DNA of 64,000 nt, from assembly GCF_000427885.1 (NCBI RefSeq), contig NZ_ATYW01000003.1, positions 244,159 through 308,158 on the forward strand. Direction: 5' to 3'. Shown in pieces: positions 30,190 through 38,473 of this stretch (within the stretch, counting starts at the first letter, position 1; the number at the start of each line of letters is the position of its first letter). A model generated the notes under the pieces. The model ran no database searches and was not told the DNA's origin. It saw nothing but the letters and a program-made list of their open reading frames with translations. Source of the stretch: Glycomyces tenuis DSM 44171 (GTDB taxonomy: Bacteria; Actinomycetota; Actinomycetes; Mycobacteriales; Micromonosporaceae). The translations under genes were made by a program, and so were the position numbers.

Positions 30190-30864
30190 TCAGGTGCGAT
30201 TGCCGCGGCGGGTGAGTGTAGCGGTGTCGAGCAGTTCCAGGCGCGATTGGTGGAGACGGACCAGACCCGCCTGCCTCCAGTTCGCGAGGAGCCGGGTGAC
30301 CGAGCTTCGAGCGACGCCGAGGGAATCGGCGATCTGCTGCTGCGTCAAGGGAATCGAGGCCTCGTCCGCATTGGGGTCGGCACTGAGGATTTCCAGAAAC
30401 AGCAGGGCCATGCGCTGCTCGATCTGGAGGTTGGCGGCGCGCCAGAGCCGCTGGGGGATCTGCCGGTACTTCTGGAGAATGTACCGCTGCAATGTGGTTT
30501 CGGCACCGAGACGGCGTATGGAGGATTCGAATGTCGCTGTGGGAACCGCCGCCGTCTCACAGTCGTCGAGAGCCCAGACGGTCGCCATGTGCCCGCCCTG
30601 ATCACGCTGGGCGTACTCGCCGATCAGATCGCCGGGGCCACGGATCGCCACCAGGACCTCGTGCCCGTCTGCCTCGGTGTAGACCACCCGTGCGCGGCCC
30701 TTAACTAGGGCATGGACCAGTCGGCTCGGTGCGCCCTGATCGACGAGTCGGGTTCCGGCAGGGAATGAGTGACGGTTTACCCCGATCAGGAATGCGTTCC
30801 ACTGCTCAGTGCCGATCAGTGCCTGGAAACCGCGGATATGGAAGTGTTGTGGAGCTGGCGTCAT
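30190..30864 (-). CDS. CRP/FNR-family transcriptional regulator
   Basis: A 224-residue protein with a cNMP-binding jelly roll (about 15-125), a dimerisation helix and a C-terminal winged helix (ASIPLTQQQIADSLGVARSSVTRLLANW, a clear HTH_Crp). The phosphate-binding-cassette region reads GDLIGEYAQRDQGGHMATVWA. The Gly-Glu pair is kept, but the Arg expected before ATV is replaced by His. It may therefore bind a different cyclic nucleotide or none. It is first in a minus-strand unit with the cyclase-like gene, 118 bp downstream. It is divergent from mazG. Confidence 0.85.
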   Translation of the reverse strand: MTPAPQHFHIRGFQALIGTEQWNAFLIGVNRHSFPAGTRLVDQGAPSRLVHALVKGRARVVYTEADGHEVLVAIRGPGDLIGEYAQRDQGGHMATVWALDDCETAAVPTATFESSIRRLGAETTLQRYILQKYRQIPQRLWRAANLQIEQRMALLFLEILSADPNADEASIPLTQQQIADSLGVARSSVTRLLANWRQAGLVRLHQSRLELLDTATLTRRGNRT

Positions 30865-31017
30865 CCGATCTTCTTATCGATTGTGATTGTGACGATCTGT
30901 CGTGATACCGACACAAGCTCGTGTGAGTCGTTCGTCCGGCCTCCTGAGCGGGATGACGGAAGAGGGCGAGATGAGGCTAGGGTCACAGGGTCGATCGAGT
31001 GGAAGGAAAGTGCAGAA

Positions 31018-31941
31018 GTGAAGACCGTCGTCTGGCTGCTGACCTCCCCGCGCGTTCCCGCGGGCCTGCTCACGGTCGAGGCCTGGGACGCCCTGCACGA
31101 CGCCGAGGCCGTCGCCGCCTTCGACGACTCGCCCACCGCCCGCGCCGTCCGCGAGGCCGGGATCGACGTGGCGCTCGTCGAGGACGCCGCCTCCTTCCTC
31201 GAGGAGGGCGGCGTCTGGATCGTCGGCGAGGACGGCGACGAGGAGCTCCGCGAGGCCCTCGCCGAGTACGTCGCGGGCGGCGAGATCGAGCTGGAGGTCG
31301 TCTACGGCTCCTGGGACCCGCCCGGCGCCCGCCTGCTGGACCTCGTGTCGGCCGTCGAGCAGCTCCACGCCGATCAGGGCGGCTGCCCCTGGCACCGCGG
31401 GCAGACCCACGAGAGCCTCGCGCCGTTCCTGATGGAGGAGTCCTACGAGGTCCTCGACGCGATCGCCGCCGGCGACCCGGGCGAGCTCGAGGAGGAGCTC
31501 GGCGACCTGCTGTTCCAGCCGGTCCTCCACGCGCGGCTCGCCGCCGGGCGCGGCGAGTTCGACATCGACGATGTCGCCGGCGCCCTGGTCGACAAGATCA
31601 TCCGCCGCCACCCGCACGTGTGGGGCGACGCCGACCCCGATGAGCTCTACGAGCATTGGCACAGCGCCAAGGCCGCCGAGAAGCCGCACCGCGCCCACCC
31701 GGCCGACGGCGTCTCCCGCCGCCTGCCGTCGATGGCCTTCGCCTCGAAGGTCATCGACCGCTTCGCCGACGCCGGGCGGCCGCTCGACCTGCCCGAACTG
31801 CCCGACGGCGCGAAGCCGGGCGCCGAGGACGTCGGCGAGTTCCTGCTCGCCGCGGTGGCCGCCGCCAAGGCCGCCGGGGTCGATCCGGAGCTCGCTCTGC
31901 GCCGGGCCGTCGTCGAGAAGGCGGGCCTCGACGACACCTGA
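31018..31941 (+). CDS. mazG: MazG-family nucleoside triphosphate pyrophosphohydrolase
   Basis: A 307-residue house-cleaning enzyme that hydrolyses non-canonical NTPs to NMP and PPi. The N-terminal 105 residues are an actinobacterial extension. The MazG core is at about 112-225: GGCPWHRGQTHESLAPFLMEESYE with the EExxE metal site, then EELGDLLFQPVLHA and KIIRRHPHVWGD. GTG 31018 is chosen after GGAAGGAAAG; upstream in-frame starts are not conserved. Gene order mfd-SurA-like-mazG is interrupted here by the cyclase/NTPase unit. No separate terminator is seen before ectA. Confidence 0.9.
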   Translation: MKTVVWLLTSPRVPAGLLTVEAWDALHDAEAVAAFDDSPTARAVREAGIDVALVEDAASFLEEGGVWIVGEDGDEELREALAEYVAGGEIELEVVYGSWDPPGARLLDLVSAVEQLHADQGGCPWHRGQTHESLAPFLMEESYEVLDAIAAGDPGELEEELGDLLFQPVLHARLAAGRGEFDIDDVAGALVDKIIRRHPHVWGDADPDELYEHWHSAKAAEKPHRAHPADGVSRRLPSMAFASKVIDRFADAGRPLDLPELPDGAKPGAEDVGEFLLAAVAAAKAAGVDPELALRRAVVEKAGLDDT

Positions 31942-31978
31942 AGGGCACGTTCGGCTTCACAATACCGTTCGGCTGGGC

Positions 31979-32008
31979 TTAACAGTTGGGACGATTTCTT
32001 GCTACCCT
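31979..32008 (+). promoter_or_regulatory. Promoter of ectA, probably leaderless
   Basis: TTAACA (31979-31984) and TACCCT (32003-32008) are spaced by 18 bp. The ectA ATG is 7 nt after the -10 and no Shine-Dalgarno precedes it. The transcript probably starts at the initiation codon. Confidence 0.6.
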
Positions 32009-32015
32009 GGACCCC

Positions 32016-32576
32016 ATGCCACCCGGTGACGCAAGTGAATCAGCCCATACCAGGCAGACCACCCAGGTCCGAGGCAAGCAGGCCTTCGAGGCGGTCGAGC
32101 CGACCTTCGACTCGCCGCGCATCAGTGACGGTCCCGCAATGTGGGACATCGCCGCGAACGCGGGAGCCCTCGACGTCAACAGCAGGTACGCCTATCTGCT
32201 GTGGTGCCGCGATTTCGCCGACACCACAGTCGTGGCCCGCGACGCCGACGACCGCCTGGCGGGCTTTCTCACCGGTTACCGACGGCCGCAGGCACCCGAC
32301 ACGTTCTTCACGTGGCAGGTCGCGGTCGGAGACGGCCACCGTCGCCGTGGTTTGGCGCGGCGCATGCTCGACCACGTGGTCGGCGCCCTGCGCCCGCAAG
32401 GAGTTCGCTTCGTGGAAGCGACAGTGACTCCGGACAATAAAGCGTCCATCCGGCTGTTCGAGTCGTTCGCCGAGGCGAACGATGCGACCATGAGGGTGGA
32501 CGTGCTGTTCTCTGAGCGGGAACTCGGATCCGGCCACGAGCCGGAACTGCTCCATCGCATCGGTCCACTGGACTGA
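32016..32576 (+). CDS. ectA: L-2,4-diaminobutyrate N-gamma-acetyltransferase
   Basis: A 186-residue GNAT acetyltransferase catalysing the second step of ectoine synthesis. The acetyl-CoA pyrophosphate loop reads VGDGHRRRGLARRML at about residues 108-122. SRYAYLLWCRDFADT and AGFLTGYRRP are typical EctA. A 20-residue N-terminal extension, as in other EctA, contains QTTQVRGK. It is first of ectABCD. It is expressed from a leaderless promoter and separated from ectB by 217 bp rich in stem-loops, which is unusual for an ectoine operon. Confidence 0.95.
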   Translation: MPPGDASESAHTRQTTQVRGKQAFEAVEPTFDSPRISDGPAMWDIAANAGALDVNSRYAYLLWCRDFADTTVVARDADDRLAGFLTGYRRPQAPDTFFTWQVAVGDGHRRRGLARRMLDHVVGALRPQGVRFVEATVTPDNKASIRLFESFAEANDATMRVDVLFSERELGSGHEPELLHRIGPLD

Positions 32577-32584
32577 CACCGGAG

Positions 32585-32697
32585 CGCGGCGGCGAAGGCC
32601 GCCGCGAGTTCTGGGCCCATCTCGGGCCGCCGCGCGGCGGCCCGGCACAGGGCTCGGTTCCCGTCCTACCCGGGCACCGACGATGCCGGCCCGGGTA
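32585..32697 (+). other. Cluster of strong stem-loops between ectA and ectB
   Basis: Hairpin 1 is CGCGGCGGC with GCCGCCGCG around GAAG (32585-32606). Hairpin 2 is a perfect 22-bp palindrome (32623-32644). Hairpin 3 is TACCCGGGC (32667-32675) with GCCCGGGTA (32689-32697). CCGCGG repeats near 32712-32740 may form a fourth. There is no T-tract. Possible roles are partial terminator, mRNA processing or stability element, or osmotic riboregulator upstream of ectBCD. Confidence 0.6.
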
Positions 32698-32793
32698 AGC
32701 GCCTGGCGGCCGGCCGCGGCGATGCTCATAAGCCGCGGACCGGTCACGACGCCTGGAAGCAGGGGCAGCTCATCAGGCCGACCAAAAGAGACA

Positions 32794-34059
32794 ATGCAGG
32801 TTTTCGAAAAGGTCGAATCAGAAGTCCGTTCCTACTGCCGCAGCTGGCCGGCGGTGTTCACCACCGCCCGAGGCAGCAGACTCGACGCCGAGGACGGGAA
32901 GTCGTACATCGACTTCTTCGCAGGCGCGGGGTCGCTCAACTACGGTCACAACCATCCGGCCCTCAAGGAGGCCCTTCTCTCCTACCTCGCCGAGGACAAC
33001 GTCATCCACACGCTGGACACCTACACGGCCGCCAAGCGGACGTTCCTCCAGACGTTCCACGACGTGATCCTCGAGCCCAGAGGCCTCGACTACAAGGTCC
33101 AGTTCCCCGGGCCCGCCGGGAACAACGCCGTCGAGGCCGCGCTCAAGCTCGCCCGCAAGTACACCGGCCGCGAGACGATCATCTCGTTCACCAACGGCTT
33201 CCACGGCATGACCCTGGGCGCCCTGGCCGTCACCGGCAACTCGATGAAGCGCGGTGGCGCGGGCGTGCCGCTCAACAACGCCGCCACCATGCCCTACGAC
33301 AACTACATGGATGGGCAGACGCCCGACTTCCTGTGGCTGCGCAGCCTCCTCGAGGACTCCGGATCCGGGCTCGACCAGCCCGCCGCGGTCATCGTGGAGA
33401 CCGTCCAGGGCGAAGGCGGCATCAACGTCGCCACGGACGAATGGCTGCGCGGGCTCCAGGAGGTCTGCCACGAGCACGACATGCTGTTCATCGTCGACGA
33501 CATCCAGATGGGGTGCGGGCGCACCGGCCCGTTCTTCTCCTTCGAGCGCGCCGGGATCAAGCCCGACATCGTGACGCTCTCGAAGTCCCTGTCGGGCCTG
33601 GGCCTGCCGTTCGCGGTCACGCTCATGCGCCCTGAACTGGACGTGTGGGAGCCCGGCGAGCACAACGGGACCTTCCGCGGCTTCGCGCCCGCGTTCGTCA
33701 CCGCCACCGCCGCGCTCGAGACGTTCTGGCGCGACGACGAGTTCACCAAGGCCGTCGACGTCAAGGCCGAATGGCTCGACGCCGAGCTCGGCAAGATCGT
33801 CGAGTCGTACCCGGAGCTGGAGCTGAGCACGCGCGGGCGCGGGCTCGCCCGCGGCCTGGTGTACGCCGAGCCCGAACTCGCGGGCCGCACCTGCAAGGAG
33901 GCCTTCGACAACGGCCTGCTCATGGAGACCTCCGGCGCGGAGGACGAGGTCGTCAAGTTCCTCCCGCCGCTGAACACCTCCTATGAGGACTTCGAAGAGG
34001 GCGTGGCGATCCTGCGCGACGCCGTCACCGCGATCGCGAAGGAGAAGGAGCGAGCATGA
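32794..34059 (+). CDS. ectB: Diaminobutyrate-2-oxoglutarate aminotransferase
   Basis: A 421-residue PLP-dependent class III aminotransferase converting aspartate semialdehyde to L-2,4-diaminobutyrate, the first ectoine step. Conserved features are [49 protein letters not shown] and [13 protein letters not shown]. The PLP lysine is in [11 protein letters not shown] at about residue 268. ATG 32794 gives the canonical [16 protein letters not shown] start. It is followed by ectC with an ATGA overlap. Confidence 0.96.
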   Translation: MQVFEKVESEVRSYCRSWPAVFTTARGSRLDAEDGKSYIDFFAGAGSLNYGHNHPALKEALLSYLAEDNVIHTLDTYTAAKRTFLQTFHDVILEPRGLDYKVQFPGPAGNNAVEAALKLARKYTGRETIISFTNGFHGMTLGALAVTGNSMKRGGAGVPLNNAATMPYDNYMDGQTPDFLWLRSLLEDSGSGLDQPAAVIVETVQGEGGINVATDEWLRGLQEVCHEHDMLFIVDDIQMGCGRTGPFFSFERAGIKPDIVTLSKSLSGLGLPFAVTLMRPELDVWEPGEHNGTFRGFAPAFVTATAALETFWRDDEFTKAVDVKAEWLDAELGKIVESYPELELSTRGRGLARGLVYAEPELAGRTCKEAFDNGLLMETSGAEDEVVKFLPPLNTSYEDFEEGVAILRDAVTAIAKEKERA

Positions 34060-34466
34060 TCGTCAGACGTCTGGGCGAGCTCATCGGCACCGAGCTCGAC
34101 GTCGAGGGCCACGACCGCGACAAGGCCAAGGGCACCTGGCGCTCCCGCCGCCTCCTGCTGGCCCGGGACAAGGTCGGCTTCTCCCTGCACGACACGGTCC
34201 TGTTCGCCGGGACCTCCACCACGATGCACTACGCCAACCACATCGAGGCCGTCTACGTCATCGAGGGCACCGGGAAGCTCCACGACCACGACAACGGCGA
34301 GGTCCACGAGCTCGCGCCCGGGACCATGTACCTCCTCGACGGCCACGAGCGGCACACGCTCGTGGCCGAGACCGACGTGCGCACCGTCTGCGTCTTCAAC
34401 CCGCCGGTGACGGGGAGGGAGGTCCACGACGAGCACGGCGTCTATCCCCTGTTGACAGAAGATTAG
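34056..34466 (+). CDS. ectC: Ectoine synthase
   Basis: A 136-residue cupin enzyme cyclising N-gamma-acetyl-diaminobutyrate to ectoine. It begins [18 protein letters not shown]. The metal-binding cupin residues are in [19 protein letters not shown] and [10 protein letters not shown]. The start overlaps the ectB stop (ATGA), with GAAGGAG upstream in ectB, so translation is coupled. Normal length. Confidence 0.96.
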   Translation: MIVRRLGELIGTELDVEGHDRDKAKGTWRSRRLLLARDKVGFSLHDTVLFAGTSTTMHYANHIEAVYVIEGTGKLHDHDNGEVHELAPGTMYLLDGHERHTLVAETDVRTVCVFNPPVTGREVHDEHGVYPLLTED

Positions 34467-34492
34467 AAACTCGCACAAAGGAGTGAGCGATC

Positions 34493-35380
34493 ATGAACAC
34501 CCGCGACAACTACCCGACGCGGGTCGCCCGGGAACCGCAGCTGATCTACCGCAACGAGGACCCCGCCGTCTGGGGACGGCCCGGCGACGGCCCCCTCAGC
34601 GCCGAGCAGCTCGATGCTCACGAGGCCAACGGATTCACCGACATCGCCCAGCTGCTGGAGCCCGATGAGCTCCTCGCGGCGCAGGACGAGCTGGGGCGGC
34701 TGCTCCAGGACTCCTCGCTCGACGGCGACGAGCGCGTGATCCGCGAGAAGGACTCCAAAGAGGTCCGCTCGGTGTTCGAGGTCCACAAGATCTCGGCGTT
34801 CTTCGCCGAGTTGATCCGCGACGAGCGCATCGCGGGCACCGCCCGGCAGATCCTCGGCTCGGACGTGTACGTCCACCAGAGCCGGATCAACTACAAGCCC
34901 GGGTTCGGGGGCAACCCGTTCTACTGGCACTCGGACTTCGAGACCTGGCACGCCGAGGACGGCATGCCGCGGATGCGGGCGGTCAGCCTCTCGCTGGCCC
35001 TGACCGCGAACTACCACTTCAACGGTTCGCTGATGATCATGCCCGGCTCGCACAAGACCTTCGTCTCGTGCGTGGGCGAGACGCCGGACGACTACTACAA
35101 GTCGTCGCTGACCGAGCAGGAGATCGGCACGCCCGACCAGACCTCGCTGCGGCTGCTCGCCGACAAGCACGGCATCAAGCAGTTCACCGGCGATGCCGGA
35201 TCGGCGATCTGGTTCGACTGCAACTGCATGCACGGCTCGAACGGCAACATCACGCCGTTCCCGCGCTCGAACCTGTTCATCGTGTTCAACAGCGTCGACA
35301 ACGCGATGGTCGAGCCCTTCGCGGCCAAGGAACCGCGCCCCGAGTTCCTCGGCTCGCGCGAGTGGGAAGTGCTGCGCTAG
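34493..35380 (+). CDS. ectD: Ectoine 5-hydroxylase
   Basis: A 295-residue non-heme Fe(II)/2-oxoglutarate dioxygenase making 5-hydroxyectoine. The iron-binding His and Asp are in FYWHSDFETWHAEDGMPRM, and the distal His is in NCMHGSNGN. The EctD signature region is complete. ATG 34493 follows AAGGAG. It is 26 bp after ectC, last of the cluster, and ends before a perfect 52-bp palindrome. Its presence means the organism can make hydroxyectoine, a protectant against salt, desiccation and heat. Confidence 0.96.
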   Translation: MNTRDNYPTRVAREPQLIYRNEDPAVWGRPGDGPLSAEQLDAHEANGFTDIAQLLEPDELLAAQDELGRLLQDSSLDGDERVIREKDSKEVRSVFEVHKISAFFAELIRDERIAGTARQILGSDVYVHQSRINYKPGFGGNPFYWHSDFETWHAEDGMPRMRAVSLSLALTANYHFNGSLMIMPGSHKTFVSCVGETPDDYYKSSLTEQEIGTPDQTSLRLLADKHGIKQFTGDAGSAIWFDCNCMHGSNGNITPFPRSNLFIVFNSVDNAMVEPFAAKEPRPEFLGSREWEVLR

Positions 35381-35386
35381 CACGTT

Positions 35387-35438
35387 CTGAACGGCGTGCG
35401 GCCCCGGCTCGATCGAGCCGGGGCCGCACGCCGTTCAG
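35387..35438. terminator. Perfect 52-bp palindrome between ectD and a convergent gene
   Basis: The two 26-bp halves are exact reverse complements, centred on TCGA|TCGA at 35412/35413. The element starts 6 bp after the ectD stop and ends 6 bp before the stop of the convergent gene. It should terminate both transcripts. There is no T-tract. Confidence 0.85.
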
Positions 35439-35444
35439 GGCCGG

Positions 35445-36932
35445 TCAGTCCTGCTGCGCGGCCTCCTCGTCGTGGACCGGGGCGGGCATCGCCGCGGCCA
35501 GCTCGGTGAACTCCTCGACCGTGAGGTCGAACTCGCCCTCGAAGGTCATGAACAGGTTCACCGCCCAGCCGTCCTCGTCGAAGACGGTCACCTCGTAGAC
35601 GCCGGACTCGGGGTCGACCTCCACGACTGCCGTGCGGCCGTCGACGTCGACCTGCGCGCAGTCGATGCCGAGCTTCCCGTCGCAGTCGGGCAGGTGCCCG
35701 CCTTCGCCCTCTGCGAGATCGGGAGTCCAGGGGGTCCAGCCGCCCGGCAGCGTGTAGGTGACGTTGACGTGCGCGTCGCCCTCACCCGCGAAGGCCTCGA
35801 ACGGCAGCGTCGCCGTCATGGAGTACTGGTGCAGGACCGTCGAGTCCGCCTCCTCCGGGGCCGAGGCCCCGACCGACTCGTCGATCACGTCGGCCCCCGG
35901 GTACAGCCCGGTGAGGGCCTCCTCGACGGCCTCGCCGGTCGCGACCGCGTCGGCCTGGGCCCCTTCGGCCCAGCCGTCGTCGGCGGGCCAGCCGTCGGGG
36001 GGCTCGGGCAGCTCATCGACCGGGGCGAGCCCGCCGGTGTCGAAGGCGAACTCCGGCATCGACAGGGCGGCATCGGTGAGCTCGCCCAGGTCGACCGGGT
36101 ACTGCTCGCCCTCGCAGCCGGTGTCCCACGAGACGCGCAGCGCCGACTCGTTCGGGTAGACCACGGCCAGGTCGTAGACGCAGCCGCGGTCGGCGACCAT
36201 GAGCGTCCGGCCGTCCTCGAACTCCTCGGTCGTGAACTCGGCGCCCTCGTCGTCGACGAGGTGCTGCGGGAACTCGTTCGCTCCGACCGGGCCCGGCTCG
36301 GCGGTCCACCCGCCCGGCAGCATCGCCTCCGCGGTGAACGCGGGGGCGTCGGCCTCCTCGTCCCCGGCATAGAGCCAGTAGCTGCGCAGGTAGCCCTGGC
36401 CGTCGGCCGCGGGCGTCTGGTTCCGCTGGTACGGCAGGCCGAACGGCTGGTCGAGGCATTCGTTGTAGACCTCCGTGGCCGATTCCTCGAACATCTCGCA
36501 GTCCTCGGCCTCGGAGGTGTTCAGCGCGTCGTCCCAGAGGCCGGCCTCATCCAGCAGCGGCCCGAACGCCGTGGTGGCCGCCTCCGCGACCTCGTCGGCC
36601 TCACCGCCCGTCTCGTAGGCCCACGAGCCGTCCTCGGGGTCCTGCACGGCGCCCCAGTGCTCGTCGTAGGGGTAGGCGGCCGTGGCCGGGTCGAAGTCGA
36701 ACTGCTCGGCGGCTTCGACGCCGCCGTCCGCTCCGGGATTCAGGCCGACGGCCAGCGCCAGCGCTCCGGCGAGGGCCGCCACGCCCGCGGTGGCGGCGCC
36801 GCCGAGGACGGCGCGGTGGCGGCGTCTGGCGCGGTAGCCGTCGCTCACGATCCGGTCGAGGTCGAAGTTCGCCGGAGGCGGATCCTCCGGTATCGCCCTG
36901 CCGATGATCGCCATGGGATCATGGTCGTTCAT
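35445..36932 (-). CDS. Anti-sigma-like membrane protein paired with SigE-family sigma factor
   Basis: A 495-residue single-pass protein. The cytoplasmic N-terminus (1-40, MNDHDPMAIIGRAIPEDPP) is followed by one transmembrane helix (about 41-64, AVLGGAATAGVAALAGALALAVG). A very acidic extracellular region then carries two similar halves, with GGWTAEPGPVGANEFP and GGWTPWTPDLAEGEG echoing each other, and scattered cysteines. ATG 36932 follows AAAGGA. It is 18 bp downstream of the sigma gene, the usual place for a cognate regulator, but no ZAS/zinc motif is seen. The function as anti-sigma factor is inference from context. Confidence 0.65.
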   Translation of the reverse strand: MNDHDPMAIIGRAIPEDPPPANFDLDRIVSDGYRARRRHRAVLGGAATAGVAALAGALALAVGLNPGADGGVEAAEQFDFDPATAAYPYDEHWGAVQDPEDGSWAYETGGEADEVAEAATTAFGPLLDEAGLWDDALNTSEAEDCEMFEESATEVYNECLDQPFGLPYQRNQTPAADGQGYLRSYWLYAGDEEADAPAFTAEAMLPGGWTAEPGPVGANEFPQHLVDDEGAEFTTEEFEDGRTLMVADRGCVYDLAVVYPNESALRVSWDTGCEGEQYPVDLGELTDAALSMPEFAFDTGGLAPVDELPEPPDGWPADDGWAEGAQADAVATGEAVEEALTGLYPGADVIDESVGASAPEEADSTVLHQYSMTATLPFEAFAGEGDAHVNVTYTLPGGWTPWTPDLAEGEGGHLPDCDGKLGIDCAQVDVDGRTAVVEVDPESGVYEVTVFDEDGWAVNLFMTFEGEFDLTVEEFTELAAAMPAPVHDEEAAQQD

Positions 36933-36950
36933 AGTGGTTCCTTTCTGCCG

Positions 36951-37463
36951 CTATGCCTGGACCGGGACGGCCGAGTGAGCGAGGATCTCCTTCAGCTTTC
37001 GCAGGGCCTTGGAGGACTGGCTCTTCACCGTCCCGGTCGAACAGCCCATCGCCGCGGCGGTCTCGTCGACGGACAGCTGCTCCCAATACCGCAGGACGAG
37101 CGTGGCGCGTTGCCTGGGCGGCAGCAGTTTCAGTGCCGCGAGCACTTCGAGTCGGGTCTCGATCGCCTCGTGCGGACGGTCGAGGGCGCCTTCGGGAAGG
37201 GTCTCCGAGGCGCGCTCGCGGCGCACCCAGCTCAGGCGCCGGTGCGAGATGTAGACGTTGGTGACGATCTTCCGCACGTACGCGCGGGCGCCGCCCGGCT
37301 CGACTCGCCGCCAGGCCGCGAACAGCTTCGTCAGCGACTTCTGGACGATGTCGTCGGCCTCGTACCAGTCCCCGCACAGCAGGTACGCGTATCTGCGCAG
37401 GCTGTCGCGCTCGGCGACGGCGAAGGAACGGAACTCGGCCTCATGCTGCTCCTTGTTCTCCAC
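36951..37463 (-). CDS. SigE-family ECF RNA polymerase sigma factor
   Basis: A 170-residue ECF sigma factor of the actinobacterial SigE/SigM-like type. Region 2 reads FAVAERDSLRRYAYLLCGDWYEADDIVQ (residues about 14-42). Region 4 reads LPPRQRATLVLRYWEQLSVDETAAAMGCSTGTVKSQSSKALRKL (about 112-155). GTG 37463 follows AAAGAGG; no better start lies in the domain frame. It is transcribed with the membrane protein downstream, which probably regulates it. The stimulus is unknown. Confidence 0.9.
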   Translation of the reverse strand: MENKEQHEAEFRSFAVAERDSLRRYAYLLCGDWYEADDIVQKSLTKLFAAWRRVEPGGARAYVRKIVTNVYISHRRLSWVRRERASETLPEGALDRPHEAIETRLEVLAALKLLPPRQRATLVLRYWEQLSVDETAAAMGCSTGTVKSQSSKALRKLKEILAHSAVPVQA

Positions 37464-37576
37464 GGGGCCTCTTTCGGTTCGGATGGGTGGGGCGGGCTCC
37501 GGTCGGAGCGCCGGCCCGTCACGCCCTAATACGCCGCCGCCGCGGGCGGGGTTGCCCCGATCCGACCGCCGGGCGG

Positions 37577-38422
37577 TCACCCGGCCGTCTCGAGGCGGAT
37601 CCCGAGCAGCGCGTCCACCGCCTCGTCGTAGCCGTCGCCGGTGCCGTGGTGGGCGGTGACGCTGCACCGGGCGGGCGCCGCCTTGCCGCGGTCGATGTAG
37701 AGATAGGCGTGGGCGCGGGTGTAGTCGACGGCGGTCGGCCCCGATTCGGGGTCGTCCCACTGCGTCCAGTGGTACTGGACCTCGACGAGGAAGGCTTGGC
37801 GGCCGTCGATGACGTAGTCGCCGTATTCGGGGGCGGCGACGGCGGTGTACTCGTCGTCGGCGCTCTGGTGCTCGCGGTCGCGGGCCTCCTCGGCGGCGAA
37901 CCAGGCCTCGTGGTCGCCGAAGCCCGCGGGGTAGCGGCCGGGGTCGTCGCGGATGTCGCCGCAGATGAGGATGACGGTGTCGTCGCCGGCGTCCTTGTGG
38001 AAGGTGGCGCTGGTGTCGCCCACCTCCTGGAGGGACCAGTGCTGCCCCTGGGGGGCGGGGAGCCAGGCGTCCTGCTCGAGCGTGAACGGGTGGTAGCCCT
38101 CGGCCTCGGCGGGGTCGAACGGCCCGAGGCCCTCGGTGAGGTCGGTGCCGACCGGGGTGAAGGCCGGTTCCTCCTGCTGCTCCTGCTCCTCGCCGCCGAG
38201 GAGCACGAAGGCGGCGGTGCCGCCGCCGAGCGCGAGGGCGGCGAGGATGCCGACCATGACGACCAGCGCGAGCCGGGACTGCCGCGGTCGCCTGCGGGGA
38301 GCGGGGACGGGCTCGGGGGAGGAGAGGGGCGGCCCGGGGGCGGCCATGTCGGGGGCGTCGGGCGGCGGGTCTTCGCCCAGGCGCCGGTGGGGTTCGTTGC
38401 CGTCGTCGGGTTCGGAGGGCAT
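37577..38422 (-). CDS. Membrane-anchored extracellular protein of unknown function
   Basis: A 281-residue protein. A Pro-rich cytoplasmic N-terminus is followed by one transmembrane helix at about 53-76 (LALVVMVGILAALALGGGTAAFVLL). An acidic linker (EEQEQQEEP) and an extracellular domain with two possible disulfide cysteines (VILICGD, PARCSVT) follow. The start could be ATG 38422 or GTG 38434; AGGCAG and GGTGAG upstream do not decide. It is co-directional with, and 113 bp upstream of, the sigma gene, but the gap suggests separate promoters. No family recognised. Confidence 0.65.
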   Translation of the reverse strand: MPSEPDDGNEPHRRLGEDPPPDAPDMAAPGPPLSSPEPVPAPRRRPRQSRLALVVMVGILAALALGGGTAAFVLLGGEEQEQQEEPAFTPVGTDLTEGLGPFDPAEAEGYHPFTLEQDAWLPAPQGQHWSLQEVGDTSATFHKDAGDDTVILICGDIRDDPGRYPAGFGDHEAWFAAEEARDREHQSADDEYTAVAAPEYGDYVIDGRQAFLVEVQYHWTQWDDPESGPTAVDYTRAHAYLYIDRGKAAPARCSVTAHHGTGDGYDEAVDALLGIRLETAG

Positions 38423-38473
38423 GGACCGTCTCACCTGCCTCGCTAGGAATTGACAGTACGCATTCTAAGTGCC

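Noticed and set aside
25889-30864. Island as a canonical CBASS or Pycsar operon
   Set aside because: No CD-NTase, no Cap2/Cap3, no HORMA, and no recognised Pycsar effector domain; the composition differs, so it is reported as a new candidate only.
35387-35438. 52-bp palindrome as a recombination or integration site
   Set aside because: It lies exactly between two convergent stop codons and no recombinase or repeat copy accompanies it; a terminator is simpler.
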